Shown piece after piece: positions 8,472-18,149 of a stretch of 64,000 bases of DNA. The stretch's first letter is position 1; the number at the start of each line of letters is the position of its first letter. A program made the position numbers and the translations under genes. Source of the stretch: Photobacterium lutimaris (GTDB taxonomy: Bacteria > Pseudomonadota > Gammaproteobacteria > Enterobacterales > Vibrionaceae); the NCBI RefSeq assembly GCF_003025555.1, contig NZ_PYMH01000002.1:248001-312000 (forward strand), written 5' to 3'. A model generated the notes under the pieces. It did not search any database. It had not been told where the DNA came from and worked only from the letters and a program-made list of their open reading frames with translations.

Positions 8472-9473
8472 ATGAAGACTGAAGACATCAAACTGTTTCA
8501 CAAAGTAGCTGAGTTTAACTCGCTAACAGAAACGGCCAAGTGGATGGATTTACCTAAATCCAACATCAGCCGCCGCATTAAGCAATTGGAGAGTGATCTG
8601 CAAATCAAACTCTTTCACCGCCATAGCCGCCATATTACGCTTACCGCAGCCGGATATGACTTTTATAAGTCATCCACCAAGTTCATTAATGAACTGAATC
8701 AAACAATTAGCAAGCTACAACGCCCAAATAAAGAACTAGATGGTCGGTTAAAAGTCATGATATCGCCAGTCATGATGAATATTGGAAAGTTGGTCCTGGA
8801 GTTCATGCAATTGCACCCCGCCATCAATGTTGAAATCATCAGCTCCAACGATGAACAGGATCTCATTAAGAATGACATTGATATCGCATTTAGGGTTGTG
8901 AATACTCCAACAGAAGAAAATCTGATTGCACACAAAATTCGCGAAGAACCATACGGGTTATATGCTTCACCTCAGTACTTATCGAACAACGGTACTCCAG
9001 ACGCCTTGGATAAACTCGCTGAACATAATTTCATCACGTTTCGTTTTAGTAATGGTGAAGTATTTAATAAGCTGACACTGGAAGAGGGTCAAACACTCCA
9101 TCTCACAAGTAACTTAACAGTTAACAGTGTCCCTCTGCTCATCGAAAGCGCTATCCAAGGCCATGGTCTGATATTGATTTCGCAAAGAGTAGGGAATTTA
9201 TTCGCACAAAAAAAACTACTCGAACAAGTCATCCATAGCTACTCACCAAACTATAATTTCGGCTGGTTTGTACATCCGCCCCGCCAATACTTATCTTTAG
9301 TCACTCAAGAATTTATCAACTTTGTTCTAGATCGGATCAAACAGTTGGGCTACGACGATAATGACGCCATGAATGTTTTTAGGCTGCCTTTTTCATCACC
9401 AACCAAGCAAAACAACAAGAAAACAAACAAACACCAATCCGGCAGCGACGATGATACATTTACCGCAACATAG
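8472..9473 (+). CDS. LysR-family transcriptional regulator
   Basis: 333 residues. The N-terminal winged helix (residues 1-60: DIKLFHKVAEFNSLTETAKWM, then SNISRRIKQLESDLQIKLFHR and LTAAG) is a textbook LysR DNA-binding domain. Residues 90-300 form the periplasmic-binding-like effector domain. The last 30 residues are a polar, low-complexity tail (Lys/Asn/Gln/Ser/Asp-rich) beyond the usual 300-residue length. Sequence features resemble the AaeR/DsdC-like LTTR group that begins with an aspartate/glutamate-rich first helix, but no effector can be named. The gene is isolated: sulfatase upstream and malic enzyme downstream on the same strand, separated by about 300 bases each. It may regulate either neighbour. 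Confidence 0.92.
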   Translation: MKTEDIKLFHKVAEFNSLTETAKWMDLPKSNISRRIKQLESDLQIKLFHRHSRHITLTAAGYDFYKSSTKFINELNQTISKLQRPNKELDGRLKVMISPVMMNIGKLVLEFMQLHPAINVEIISSNDEQDLIKNDIDIAFRVVNTPTEENLIAHKIREEPYGLYASPQYLSNNGTPDALDKLAEHNFITFRFSNGEVFNKLTLEEGQTLHLTSNLTVNSVPLLIESAIQGHGLILISQRVGNLFAQKKLLEQVIHSYSPNYNFGWFVHPPRQYLSLVTQEFINFVLDRIKQLGYDDNDAMNVFRLPFSSPTKQNNKKTNKHQSGSDDDTFTAT

Positions 9474-9787
9474 ATACATAAATAACATAATGGCATCATT
9501 ATAATATGTGTAAATGTAACATAGGTATAAGCCGTCATTTCGAGCAACAAAACAACATACAAAAGGAACACAAGAATAACCACCGGAACACACAGGCACC
9601 ACCCGCGTAACAAATTATTTTTTACCGTGTTAATGACTGTAAAAAACCCCTCAAAAACTTGATCTAGCCCTCGAAATTTCTTCGCTTTCCCTTTGAATAA
9701 TCAGCAAGGTAGATCTACGATTAGCGCCTAAATGGAAAATCACACGATAGCCCATTCCTTTACTACCAATGAAACAGAGTCTACTGC
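9474..9787. other. intergenic, no gene seen
   Basis: 314 AT-rich bases between lysR and the malic enzyme. Overlapping minus-strand frames are Cys/Val-rich shadows with no start signal. The malic enzyme promoter must lie here, but I see no confident -35/-10 pair. Confidence 0.4.
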
Positions 9788-11476
9788 ATGAATAACGATA
9801 AACGCCCTCTCTATATCCCTTACGCTGGCCCTGCGTTACTTGAAACTCCCCTGCTGAACAAAGGTAGTGCATTCTCTGTCGAAGAGCGCATGTTCTTCAA
9901 CCTGGAAGGCTTACTTCCAGAAGCTATCGAAACCATTGAAGAACAAACAGAGCGTGCTTATAAGCAGTTTTTGAAATTCGAAAACGACATGGATAAGCAC
10001 ATCTACTTGCGCAACATCCAAGATACTAACGAAACCCTATTCTATCGTTTGGTCGAAAACCACATTACCGAGATGATGCCGATCATCTACACCCCGACTG
10101 TTGGTGCGGCTTGTGAAGATTTCTCAAACATCTACCGCCGTGGTCGTGGTCTTTTTATCTCATATCCTAACCGTGACCGCATTGAGGACATGCTAAACAA
10201 TGCATCACGCCACAACGTAAAAGTTATCGTCGTAACAGACGGTGAGCGAATTCTTGGTTTGGGCGACCAGGGTATCGGTGGTATGGGTATTCCTATTGGT
10301 AAATTGTCGCTGTACACCGCGTGTGGTGGTATCAGCCCAGCATATACTCTACCGGTTGTTCTTGATGTGGGCACGAACAACCCTCAGCGTCTGTCTGATC
10401 CTATGTACATGGGCTGGCGTCATCCGCGTATTTCAGGCCAGGAATACGACAACTTTGTTGACGAGTTCATCCAAGCCGTTAAACAGCGCTGGCCTGATGC
10501 ACTTATCCAATTTGAAGACTTCGCCCAGAAAAACGCCATGCCGCTACTTGAGCGCTACAAAAACAAGGTCTGCTGCTTCAACGATGATATCCAAGGTACG
10601 GCAGCCGTTACTGTCGGTTCACTATTGGCAGCATGTAAAGCGGCCGGCAGCAAGCTGTCTGAGCAGCGCGTAACATTCCTTGGTGCAGGCTCTGCAGGTT
10701 GCGGTATTGCAGAAGCAATTATCGCCCAGATGGTATCAGAAGGTATTTCTGATCAGCAGGCGCGTAGCCAAGTTTTCATGGTTGACCGTTGGGGCCTACT
10801 TGTTGATGACATGCCGAACCTGATTAACTTCCAGAAGAAGCTGGTTCAGACACGCTCAACAATCAATGAATGGGATACCGAAGATAACAACATCTCTCTA
10901 CTGGATGTAATGCGCAATGCCAAACCAACGGTTTTGATTGGTGTTTCTGGCGTACCGGGTCTATTTAGTGAAGAAGTGATTCGTGAAATGCATGCACACT
11001 GCGAACGCCCAATCATCTTCCCACTCTCTAACCCAACCAGTCGTGTTGAAGCAACACCTGCTGATATTATCCGCTGGACAGACGGCAACGCGCTGGTAGC
11101 CACAGGCTCTCCGTTCGAACCTGTGATTCACAACGGCAAGACATACCCAATTGCTCAGTGTAATAACAGCTATATCTTCCCAGGTATCGGGCTAGGCGTT
11201 CTGGCTGTTGGTGCCCGTCGCGTGACTGATGAAATGCTAATGGAAAGTAGCCGTGCATTGGCCGAGTGCTCTCCACTGGCGATTGACGGTAACGGTGCAC
11301 TGCTTCCACCATTGGAAGAAATCCAAGATGTTTCTCGTCACATCGCTTTTGCTGTCGCTAAGAAGGCCGTAGAGCAGCGTAAAGCGCCAAAGAATACCGA
11401 TGACCGTATTAAAGAGAAAATCAACGACAACTTCTGGGATGCCGAATACCGTCGTTACAAGCGTACATCTTTCTAA
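9788..11476 (+). CDS. maeA: NAD-dependent malic enzyme (malate dehydrogenase, oxaloacetate-decarboxylating)
   Basis: Converts malate plus NAD+ to pyruvate, CO2 and NADH in the cytoplasm, feeding C4 acids into pyruvate. At 562 residues it has the long form typical of E. coli MaeA/SfcA. Malic N-terminal domain: [26 protein letters not shown] and the signature [18 protein letters not shown]. Central [16 protein letters not shown] carries the metal-binding aspartates, and [15 protein letters not shown] is the NAD-binding Rossmann loop. [16 protein letters not shown] and GSPFEPV complete the family signature. Start ATG gives the expected [15 protein letters not shown] beginning. A strong terminator follows, so it is likely monocistronic. 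It fits the C4-dicarboxylate and hydroxycarboxylate carriers encoded elsewhere in the window. Confidence 0.97.
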   Translation: MNNDKRPLYIPYAGPALLETPLLNKGSAFSVEERMFFNLEGLLPEAIETIEEQTERAYKQFLKFENDMDKHIYLRNIQDTNETLFYRLVENHITEMMPIIYTPTVGAACEDFSNIYRRGRGLFISYPNRDRIEDMLNNASRHNVKVIVVTDGERILGLGDQGIGGMGIPIGKLSLYTACGGISPAYTLPVVLDVGTNNPQRLSDPMYMGWRHPRISGQEYDNFVDEFIQAVKQRWPDALIQFEDFAQKNAMPLLERYKNKVCCFNDDIQGTAAVTVGSLLAACKAAGSKLSEQRVTFLGAGSAGCGIAEAIIAQMVSEGISDQQARSQVFMVDRWGLLVDDMPNLINFQKKLVQTRSTINEWDTEDNNISLLDVMRNAKPTVLIGVSGVPGLFSEEVIREMHAHCERPIIFPLSNPTSRVEATPADIIRWTDGNALVATGSPFEPVIHNGKTYPIAQCNNSYIFPGIGLGVLAVGARRVTDEMLMESSRALAECSPLAIDGNGALLPPLEEIQDVSRHIAFAVAKKAVEQRKAPKNTDDRIKEKINDNFWDAEYRRYKRTSF

Positions 11477-11508
11477 TACTGACTCGAATAAAATGGGTTA
11501 CAATTGAT

Positions 11509-11535
11509 AAAACCCGCCATAAGGCGGGTTTTTTT
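11509..11535 (+). terminator. Rho-independent terminator after maeA
   Basis: AACCCGCC (11511-11518), loop ATAA, GGCGGGTT (11523-11530), then seven T in total. Confidence 0.9.
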
Positions 11536-11733
11536 CACCCTATTTTTATGTCCTTATACAATATTTTTTGTATTTGCAAACTTGCCTTACTGCAATATTC
11601 TTTATTTTAGTGTTTCCTCTAAAATATTCATTAAGTTGATACTCAATAAATCAGAGTACAATTACTATAATCAGGTAACTCTGGAACAACCAGGTTACTG
11701 TCTGTATTCATAAATAGAGGTATTGGAAACAGT

Positions 11734-11949
11734 ATGCAGGATCTGCCAATTTGCTCTCAGTGTGGCCAGGATGAAGAGTTTCTGGTTTCAGAGACTGGAC
11801 ATTATTTATGTATCTGCGGTCACCAATTGGAAATGGTAACGCCCGATGCAAATAAGGACAAAAGCAAACATTCTAACTATATAGAAGCGAACCAGTCCTC
11901 TTGCCCAGAGCCTAACCCGCACCACTCACCATCCACAACACTTCATTAA
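11734..11949 (+). CDS. 71-residue zinc-ribbon-like mini-protein
   Basis: The first 35 residues hold two cysteine pairs, C8-x2-C11 (ICSQCGQ) and C29-x-C31 (YLCICGH), spaced like a small zinc ribbon. The remaining half is polar and Pro/Ser/His-rich with no structure. GGAAA lies 5 bases before the ATG and a terminator follows the stop within 35 bases, so it looks like a genuine single-gene transcript. I do not recognise a named family. A nucleic-acid-binding or zinc-storage role is possible, but only the metal-site prediction is supported. Confidence 0.7.
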   Translation: MQDLPICSQCGQDEEFLVSETGHYLCICGHQLEMVTPDANKDKSKHSNYIEANQSSCPEPNPHHSPSTTLH

Positions 11950-11980
11950 GTCACTCTGCGACATATGATTTAATTGGTTA

Positions 11981-12006
11981 AAACCGCTTTTAAAGAGCGG
12001 TTTTTA
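11981..12006 (+). terminator. Rho-independent terminator after mini-protein gene
   Basis: AAACCGCT/AGCGGTTT hairpin (11981-12003 approximately) followed by T-rich sequence. Confidence 0.8.
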
Positions 12007-12285
12007 ATTAACTAAATCATGAAATATTATTCATCTCCTCATTAAAAAACCTTCACAGCCATTCTCAAATGTTAAGAATTATTGAAATTCGCCCCTCTAT
12101 CAACGGTTAAAAGTTCTGTGCTTTTTCGTTAAAGCAGAGTAAAAAACAAAAATAGCATCAATTCAACACCGTTCAATAAGCCGCTCACTAAGAACCAACA
12201 ACAACACTTCAAGATGTTGATTATATATAGATTTTTATACAGAATGGCACACTGCAAGTTATTTTGGAGCCATTCTCATTCAAAA

Positions 12286-12305
12286 AGCGTGATCAGTATC
12301 ACACT
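12286..12305. promoter_or_regulatory. CRP-type site upstream of AGCS symporter
   Basis: CGTGA-TCAGTA-TCACA (12288-12303) matches TGTGA-N6-TCACA at 9 of 10 positions. It is 223 bases before the symporter start within a 577-bp spacer (11950-12526) that holds no gene. Confidence 0.6.
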
Positions 12306-12348
12306 GAATTCATCGAATTTCATGCTAACTTACCGCCCCGTCTACAGA

Positions 12349-12396
12349 TGAAACACCTGATTCTATGTTTCACATTTGTAACTTCAACAAGTTACA
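12349..12396. promoter_or_regulatory. two consecutive inverted repeats in symporter leader
   Basis: TGAAACA (12349-12355) pairs with TGTTTCA (12366-12372). Just downstream TGTAACTT (12377-12384), loop CAAC, AAGTTACA (12389-12396) is a perfect 8-bp palindrome. They could be operators or an RNA hairpin. Neither is followed by a T-run, so a terminator is unlikely. Confidence 0.5.
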
Positions 12397-12526
12397 CATG
12401 GCTGGGTTCTACCAGCAAATAACAAATATAAATTCAGAATCATATTCATGAACTGTCATGTAAATGGACGTTTCAGTTTACTCAATCGACCACTGATTGG
12501 TTGAGTGTCATATACAGGAAATTAGT

Positions 12527-14014
12527 ATGAGTGTTACAAACGAAACTTGGTTGACTTCGCTTAACGATGGTTTAGAGACTATCATTGGCGCAATTAACGG
12601 TGTACTTTGGGGCCAACTCCTTGTTTACCTACTGGTAGCAGTCGGTATTTACTTCACTTTACGCCTCGGCTTTATCCAAATTCGCCAATTCCGCCATTCT
12701 ATTGATGTCCTAAAAAGCGGTAAAGATGTTGATAACGGTATCAGCTCTTACCAGGTGTTCTGTACATCAATGGCAGCCCGTGTAGGTACAGGTAACATGG
12801 CCGGTGTTGCAGTTGCACTGACCGTTGGTGGCCCTGGCGCTATCTTTTGGATGTGGGTGATTGCACTATTCGGTATGTCTACTGCTTTCATCGAATCAAC
12901 ACTGGCGCAAATTTACAAAACTAAAGATGTTGATGGTCAATACCGTGGTGGTCCAGCCTACTACATGGAAAAAGGCTTGGGCATGCGTTGGATGGGTTCC
13001 CTATTCTCTGTATTCCTAATCATCGCATTCGGCCTTGTGTTTAATGCCGTACAAGCGAACACAATCACAGATGCACTAAGCCACTCTTTCGGCTTTGACG
13101 AAACCATCATGGGTGTTGTGATTGTTGCGTGTTCTGCGTTCTTTATCATGGGCGGTCTACGTAAGATTGCAGTAGCGTCTGCGAAGATTGTTCCAGTCAT
13201 GGCTATTGGCTATCTAGCAATCGCTATGATCATCGTAATCATGAACATCACAGAGCTTCCTGCAGTGCTTACGCTTATTGTTAAGAGTGCGTTCGGCTGG
13301 CAAGAAGCAGCAGCAGGTGGTGTGGCTTATACGATTGCTCAAGCAATGCAAAGCGGTATCGCTCGTGGTCTATTCTCGAACGAAGCGGGTATGGGCTCTG
13401 CGGCTAACGTTGCAGCAAGTGCAACACCTAACCCGAACCACCCTGCTTCACAGGGTTTTGTTCAGATGCTAGGTGTATTTGTAGATACTATCGTTATCTG
13501 TTCAGCATCTGCCGCAATGATCATGCTAAGTGGTGTGATGGATCAGCCAAACGCAGCAACCGGTATCAGCCTACTGCAGCAAGCGCTAACAAGCGAGCTA
13601 GGTAGCTGGACAACATACTTCATGGCTGCCGCGATTCTACTGTTCTGTTTCTCATCTATCATTGCGAACTACAGCTACGCTGAAACCAACGTAATGTTCC
13701 TGAACGGTAACACGAAGAAAGGCCTATTTGCCTTCCGCCTGTGTGTACTAATGATGGTTATGTTCGGCTCTGTTGCATCGCTTCCAGTTGTTTGGAACCT
13801 GGCTGATGCTTCTATGGGTATGATGGCGCTAATCAACATCGTTGCTCTAGTGATGCTGTCTAAGCTGGCTATCAAGGTTATCAAAGACTACGAAACACAG
13901 CTTAAAGCCGGTAAAACGCCTGAGTTCGACCGCTCTAAGTTCCCTGAGCTTGATGATCTAGACGGCGCATGGCACCCAGAAGGCACTGAGCCAGTAGCTG
14001 CCACCGTCAAATAA
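12527..14014 (+). CDS. sodium:alanine/glycine symporter (AGCS family)
   Basis: Imports a small neutral amino acid (alanine or glycine in characterised members) with Na+ across the inner membrane. I chose ATG 12527 (495 residues) because AGGA sits 7 bases upstream; an in-frame start 30 bases earlier lacks one. The AGCS signature GTGNMAGVAVALTVGGPGAIFWMW lies near residue 95. Further family landmarks are QYRGGPAYYMEKGLG and ARGLFSNEAGMGSAANVAASA, with about ten membrane spans in all. The C-terminal tail is acidic and cytoplasmic. No glycine riboswitch is seen here, unlike the second AGCS gene at the window end; instead the long leader has a CRP-type site and palindromes, suggesting different regulation of the two symporters. 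Confidence 0.95.
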   Translation: MSVTNETWLTSLNDGLETIIGAINGVLWGQLLVYLLVAVGIYFTLRLGFIQIRQFRHSIDVLKSGKDVDNGISSYQVFCTSMAARVGTGNMAGVAVALTVGGPGAIFWMWVIALFGMSTAFIESTLAQIYKTKDVDGQYRGGPAYYMEKGLGMRWMGSLFSVFLIIAFGLVFNAVQANTITDALSHSFGFDETIMGVVIVACSAFFIMGGLRKIAVASAKIVPVMAIGYLAIAMIIVIMNITELPAVLTLIVKSAFGWQEAAAGGVAYTIAQAMQSGIARGLFSNEAGMGSAANVAASATPNPNHPASQGFVQMLGVFVDTIVICSASAAMIMLSGVMDQPNAATGISLLQQALTSELGSWTTYFMAAAILLFCFSSIIANYSYAETNVMFLNGNTKKGLFAFRLCVLMMVMFGSVASLPVVWNLADASMGMMALINIVALVMLSKLAIKVIKDYETQLKAGKTPEFDRSKFPELDDLDGAWHPEGTEPVAATVK

Positions 14015-14032
14015 TCTTTTATAAGATGACAA

Positions 14033-14063
14033 AAAGAGCCAGCATTTATGCTGGCTCTTTTCA
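14033..14063 (+). terminator. strong Rho-independent terminator after AGCS gene
   Basis: Perfect 12-bp stem AAAGAGCCAGCA (14033-14044), loop TTTA, TGCTGGCTCTTT (14049-14060). The A-run/T-run symmetry lets it serve pepT from the other side too. Confidence 0.92.
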
Positions 14064-14106
14064 TTTATATAAATACTACAAAACCGGTTTTACATCGAAA
14101 GCAGCT

Positions 14107-15348
14107 CTACTTGGCCAGTTTCTCAACCGTAATGCGGATCACATCAACCACAACATCACTGGCTGCTTGTAGCGAGTCAACCGGCAGGTATTCGTAGATG
14201 GAATGGAAATTATGCGCCCCGGTAAAGATATTCGGGCATGGCAAGCCTTTCTGCGACAACACCGCACCATCATACCCACCGCGCATAGGTATCGCTTTCA
14301 TCTCGATTCCGTTGCGCAAATAAGCCTCCTTAGCGATATCAATCGGGAACCCTGCCTCCCCTTCCAAACTATTGGCGACGTTCTCATAGCGGTCTGAGAG
14401 CTCGATATTGATATGGCCTTGCCCCCAAAGCGTCTGACAGCTGTCAGCAAGTTGTTGTAAGAACGTCATACGCTGCGCATAACCCTGCTGGGTAAAATCA
14501 CGGATATCCATTTTCAGAACCGTTTTCGCGCTGTTACCCGCCAGCTCTTTAACCCAGTAGTAACCTTCCCTGCCATCGGTGTATTCAGGCGCCTCTCCCG
14601 GTGGCAACATGGCAATGAACTTATGGGCCATCAATAGTGAGTTTTTCAACTTACCTTTCGCCGACATCGGGTGAGCAGACTGGCCGGTAAAAGTAACGAC
14701 CGCATTACCTGCGTTCCAATTTTCATGAACAAACTCACCAATACCGCAACAATCGAGGGTATAGCCAAAGTCAGCGCCAAAACTTTCAACATCAAACGCT
14801 TTCGCGCCGCGCAAACCTTGCTCTTCATCAGGGAGAAAAGCGACCTTCACTGGGCCGTGCTCAATGTCAGGGTTGTTTGTTAATACCTGCAGCGCATGCA
14901 TAATGGCTGCGATAGCGGCTTTATCGTCCGCACCTAACAAACTCGTTCCGTCGGTAACAATGATCTCCTGCCCCTGATACTGGGCGATCTCAGGAAAATC
15001 TGCTTCTTGCAACACAATGTCTAATGCTTCATTCAGCACGATATCCCCACCGTTGTACTGCACAATTTTTGCTTGGGTATCGTTCGTTTGCTCAGCGCTG
15101 GTATCAAGGTGAGCGAAGAAGGAAACAGTGGGTAAATCTTTATTAATATTGGCAGGCAACGTCGCGGTAAGAATGGCTGAATCTCGTAGCATGATCTCTT
15201 CCATGCCTAGCGCTTCCAGCTCAGCCTTTAGAAGAATCGCCAGCTCCATCTGCCCTTGGGAAGAAGGCATGATGCCTGCTGCACCTTTTTCACGGCTGGT
15301 CGTGGTATTGATGCGGGTATAATTGATAAATCTTTCGACAATGTTCAT
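14107..15348 (-). CDS. pepT: peptidase T (tripeptide aminopeptidase)
   Basis: Cytoplasmic M20B zinc peptidase that removes the N-terminal residue of tripeptides. 413 residues, normal for PepT. Zinc and catalytic residues are all visible: FFAHLDTSAE (His, Asp), SLLGADDKAAIAAIMHA (bridging Asp), LPDEEQGLRGA (Glu-Glu), TLDCCGIGEF (Asp) and the C-terminal TGAHNFHSIYEYLPVDS (His). The dimerisation domain includes VTFTGQSAHPMSAKGKLKNSLLMAHKF. The gene follows the DcuC-type carrier by 82 bases on the same strand with a weak hairpin between. PepT is anaerobically induced by FNR in enteric bacteria, and DcuC carriers are too; I found no convincing FNR box here. Confidence 0.96.
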   Translation of the reverse strand: MNIVERFINYTRINTTTSREKGAAGIMPSSQGQMELAILLKAELEALGMEEIMLRDSAILTATLPANINKDLPTVSFFAHLDTSAEQTNDTQAKIVQYNGGDIVLNEALDIVLQEADFPEIAQYQGQEIIVTDGTSLLGADDKAAIAAIMHALQVLTNNPDIEHGPVKVAFLPDEEQGLRGAKAFDVESFGADFGYTLDCCGIGEFVHENWNAGNAVVTFTGQSAHPMSAKGKLKNSLLMAHKFIAMLPPGEAPEYTDGREGYYWVKELAGNSAKTVLKMDIRDFTQQGYAQRMTFLQQLADSCQTLWGQGHINIELSDRYENVANSLEGEAGFPIDIAKEAYLRNGIEMKAIPMRGGYDGAVLSQKGLPCPNIFTGAHNFHSIYEYLPVDSLQAASDVVVDVIRITVEKLAK

Positions 15349-15370
15349 ATTCAGCTCCGATTAGAATCGA

Positions 15371-15400
15371 AAATACGGCAGAGATAATGCCTGCCGTATA
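15371..15400 (-). terminator. hairpin between dcuC-type gene and pepT
   Basis: ATACGGCAG (15373-15381) pairs with CTGCCGTAT (15391-15399), 9-bp perfect stem. On the minus strand it is followed only by TATTTTCG, so read-through into pepT is likely. Confidence 0.55.
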
Positions 15401-15430
15401 CTTATTATTTGTTTTCGTTGTTAGCCCTGC

Positions 15431-16792
15431 TTACACAATAAGTTGCGAGCAAATCATCACCGTTAGCAAACCGCCAAGCATTGGGATTGCAGTGCGTTTT
15501 GCCAGTTCAATAGGTGAAACATTAGCAACTGCTGCACAAGCAATCACAACACCGGCTACCGGTGAGGCTGAGCGCATCAGACCTGCTGACAACTGCATTG
15601 GCAGTGCTACGTGTGCGGCAGCGGTACCGACCTGAGACGCCACGTCTGGGGCGAGGTTAGAGAAACTGAAGAACGCTGCGTTACCCGAGCCCGATAGCAT
15701 GGTGATAGTAATGATAATACCCACCAGCATCACAACCATCGCTGAATAGCCAAGGCCCATATTCGCAGCCGAGTTAAGTAGTAAATCGATAAAGCCTATC
15801 GCACTAAGACCAACAACAAACACTTGAGCGGCAATGATCAGTGTGACAACACCAGCAAACACGCCGCCCATGCCTTCCAGATAGACTTTAAGAGATGCGG
15901 CTACCGTTTTACCGTCGCGGGTATAGAGGAAATCACACACCATAGAGACAAACAGGGCAATGAACATCGCCGTGACCACATCCATTTTAATAGACGTGAT
16001 AGCAAACTTACTGAACGTCAACAACAGCATCAAAGGAAGAACAGGCAGGATAGCAAACCACTTCGGTGCTTCACGCTGATCTTTTGAATCAAGGTTGAAC
16101 TCATGAACCACCCCATTCTCCTGATCTTTACGATCAAAGTAACGCTGGCAGAAGAAGTGAAGTACCGCAATCACAACCATCGCAGCGATTGATACAGGCA
16201 GCTGGTAGCTTGCAAAATACGTGGCAACATCAATGCCTGAGACTTCTGCAGCTTTGTTAGCAGCAGAAGAGGCAGGACCAAGATCCAAACACCCGGTGGT
16301 TGCAACAACAGCTGCCGCCGCCGCTGGGTTACAGCCCACACCGACAAGTACTGGGTACATGGCTACCAATAGCAACAGCGCTAAACCTGTCGCACTTGGA
16401 ATAAAGATGTTGATCAACTGGCCAATGATATACGCCATTGCCAGAACCAAATACGGATTTTTCACATATGAGAGCGGCTTAGTCGCAATCTGCACCATGG
16501 CATTTGCCGCACCGATATGGCCCATGTACTTTGAGAAGCCTCCCACAGCCATAATAATCAGACCCAGTTTGGCTAGCGTCGTTGATGAAATGACTTTTAT
16601 CACTTCAAAGAAATCGACGACAACAGAACCAGTATGTGTCCCACCTTTTGGCATAAAGTCGGTATTACCGCTTATCACCCCTAATGCAATCATCGACAGA
16701 CCTGCCAAAAATAATACCGCCTGGGTATTATATTTTTTGACAATAAAATATCCGACACAAAATATTGATGGTAGAGCTAAGTATGTAATCAT
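15431..16792 (-). CDS. DcuC-family anaerobic C4-dicarboxylate carrier
   Basis: Integral membrane protein of 453 residues with about 12 hydrophobic spans. The start at 16792 has AAGGGG 6 bases upstream, whereas the in-frame ATG at 16807 has none. Family landmarks are GGTHTGSVVVDFFEVIKVISSTTLAKLGLIIMAVGGF, the GQLINIFIPSATGLALLL loop and CLDLGPASSAANKAAEVSG. In E. coli DcuC exchanges or effluxes fumarate/succinate; a homologous family (YfcC-like arginine/ornithine-type carriers) has similar topology, so the substrate is an inference. Position before pepT and beside an RpiR regulator suggests co-regulation with peptide or sugar-phosphate status. Confidence 0.85.
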   Translation of the reverse strand: MITYLALPSIFCVGYFIVKKYNTQAVLFLAGLSMIALGVISGNTDFMPKGGTHTGSVVVDFFEVIKVISSTTLAKLGLIIMAVGGFSKYMGHIGAANAMVQIATKPLSYVKNPYLVLAMAYIIGQLINIFIPSATGLALLLLVAMYPVLVGVGCNPAAAAAVVATTGCLDLGPASSAANKAAEVSGIDVATYFASYQLPVSIAAMVVIAVLHFFCQRYFDRKDQENGVVHEFNLDSKDQREAPKWFAILPVLPLMLLLTFSKFAITSIKMDVVTAMFIALFVSMVCDFLYTRDGKTVAASLKVYLEGMGGVFAGVVTLIIAAQVFVVGLSAIGFIDLLLNSAANMGLGYSAMVVMLVGIIITITMLSGSGNAAFFSFSNLAPDVASQVGTAAAHVALPMQLSAGLMRSASPVAGVVIACAAVANVSPIELAKRTAIPMLGGLLTVMICSQLIV

Positions 16793-16978
16793 TAAAAACC
16801 CCTTCAATGGAGAAATTGAATTATATTTATTTAAAATGGTTTTATGTTTAAAGCGTATTAATACATCGAGAGCCTATTACATAGAGCCCACTCAGTATCT
16901 CGCCACAGTTTGAAGCGTTGTTAAAATCAACATTATTTCAAAATATAAATTTGAAGATTAATATTCAGTTAAAGAGAA

Positions 16979-17839
16979 TTAGTTTTTAAACACACTGAAT
17001 TCGTCAAATAGTCCTTCTATTCGTTTAAATCTATTATCTTTGTCTTGATGCTGTGAAAGACCTTTAATCAATGCCTCTATCAGTGCAAAACCGGCAGCAC
17101 GGTTATTGAAATACCCTCGTCCCGCACTTTCAACGATAAACTGCACATCACAATACGAAACAAATGGGTTCACCGGTTGATCTGTCACTAATATGTTATG
17201 GCCGCCGCACTCATGGAACCAGCGAACGAGTTTAATCGTAATAGAAGAATAACGGTGATAAGAAATGGCCAATAATACGTCGTCTTCACACACATCTACC
17301 AATTGATGCGGTAAGGTTGAGATATCCGCTTTGAGCAGTACGACATCTTTACGTAAGTACCTTGCAAGCAGGTAGAAATACGTAGCCAGGGCTTCCGAAG
17401 AGGCACTCCCCATTACATACAGCTTCCCTTTCGAATGTCGCATCAACGCCATGGCGGATTCAAAGTCTTGCTCTGACAAGCTAATGAATGTCTTATCTAA
17501 ATTATCGATAGTTTCTTGATAATGATTGGCTAACAAACCTTCTGTCGTATCTTGCGATTGTTCATGCGCATGATATTCATAACGTTCGATAGGTATTGTT
17601 AAGGTTTGTGCCAAATCATCTGACACTTCTTTTTTAAATTGAATAAAACCGCTAAAACCTAAACGCTGTAAAAAACGACCCAGCGTTGCCTTTCCTACCC
17701 CGATTTGTCTACAGAGTTCATCTATTTTTGCAAAAGGCAGCATGGTGTAGTGATCCATAAAGTAAGCCGCAATACGTTTTTCTGCCGCTGTATATGAATC
17801 AAATCTATTCACCGTATTAATGAACTCTTGCTTATTCAT
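16979..17839 (-). CDS. RpiR/MurR-family transcriptional regulator
   Basis: The N-terminal HTH_6 domain (residues 1-75, PFAKIDELCRQIGVGKATLGRFLQRLGFSGF) is followed by a SIS sugar-phosphate-binding domain (residues 110-260, KLYVMGSASSEALATYFYLLARYL). RpiR proteins sense phosphosugars and repress or activate catabolic genes. I use ATG 17839 (286 residues); a GTG 45 bases upstream also gives an open frame, but it would overlap the operator at 17868-17884. It is divergent from the 5'-nucleotidase gene and follows the dcuC-type gene's promoter region on the same strand. Three matching palindromes upstream point to autoregulation. Confidence 0.9.
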   Translation of the reverse strand: MNKQEFINTVNRFDSYTAAEKRIAAYFMDHYTMLPFAKIDELCRQIGVGKATLGRFLQRLGFSGFIQFKKEVSDDLAQTLTIPIERYEYHAHEQSQDTTEGLLANHYQETIDNLDKTFISLSEQDFESAMALMRHSKGKLYVMGSASSEALATYFYLLARYLRKDVVLLKADISTLPHQLVDVCEDDVLLAISYHRYSSITIKLVRWFHECGGHNILVTDQPVNPFVSYCDVQFIVESAGRGYFNNRAAGFALIEALIKGLSQHQDKDNRFKRIEGLFDEFSVFKN

Positions 17840-17867
17840 GGGTTTTATTTCCCGCTTTTCTTTTTCT

Positions 17868-17884
17868 GTGGGAAATTTTTCCAC
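17868..17884. promoter_or_regulatory. RpiR operator candidate 1
   Basis: GTGGGAAATTTTTCCAC is palindromic at 7 of 8 positions and ends 29 bases before the chosen rpiR start codon. It shares TGGGAWATTTTTCC with candidate 3. Confidence 0.55.
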
Positions 17885-17903
17885 TCACAGCAAAAATAGG
17901 CAA

Positions 17904-17920
17904 GGGAATATGATTTTCCC
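17904..17920. promoter_or_regulatory. RpiR operator candidate 2
   Basis: GGGAATATGATTTTCCC, palindromic at 7 of 8 positions. Its centre is 36 bases from candidate 1. Confidence 0.5.
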
Positions 17921-18149
17921 AGCTAAAATTTGTGATCACCCGCTTAAGCAACACACATCCGTGTCAAACGTTAAATGTTTATCAATTATTCCGTCACACA
18001 AAATTAACAGTGGATAGCCCTACAGAATGCATTTTCCTTTTTCTGAACGCTTTTATTCATACTTCTTAAGGTCAGCTCTTTAGAGGTATGTAATATACCT
18101 CTACTATTTTGCGCTACATCAATTTAGCTATCATCGATGATTTCCCTCA

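Noticed and set aside
16913..16940. Possible FNR box upstream of the dcuC-type gene (GTTGTTAAAATCAAC)
   Set aside because: Half-site spacing is one base short of TTGAT-N4-ATCAA, so it does not meet the consensus.
17929..17944. CRP site in TTTGTGATCACCCGCT near rpiR
   Set aside because: Only the left half-site matches; the right half is absent.
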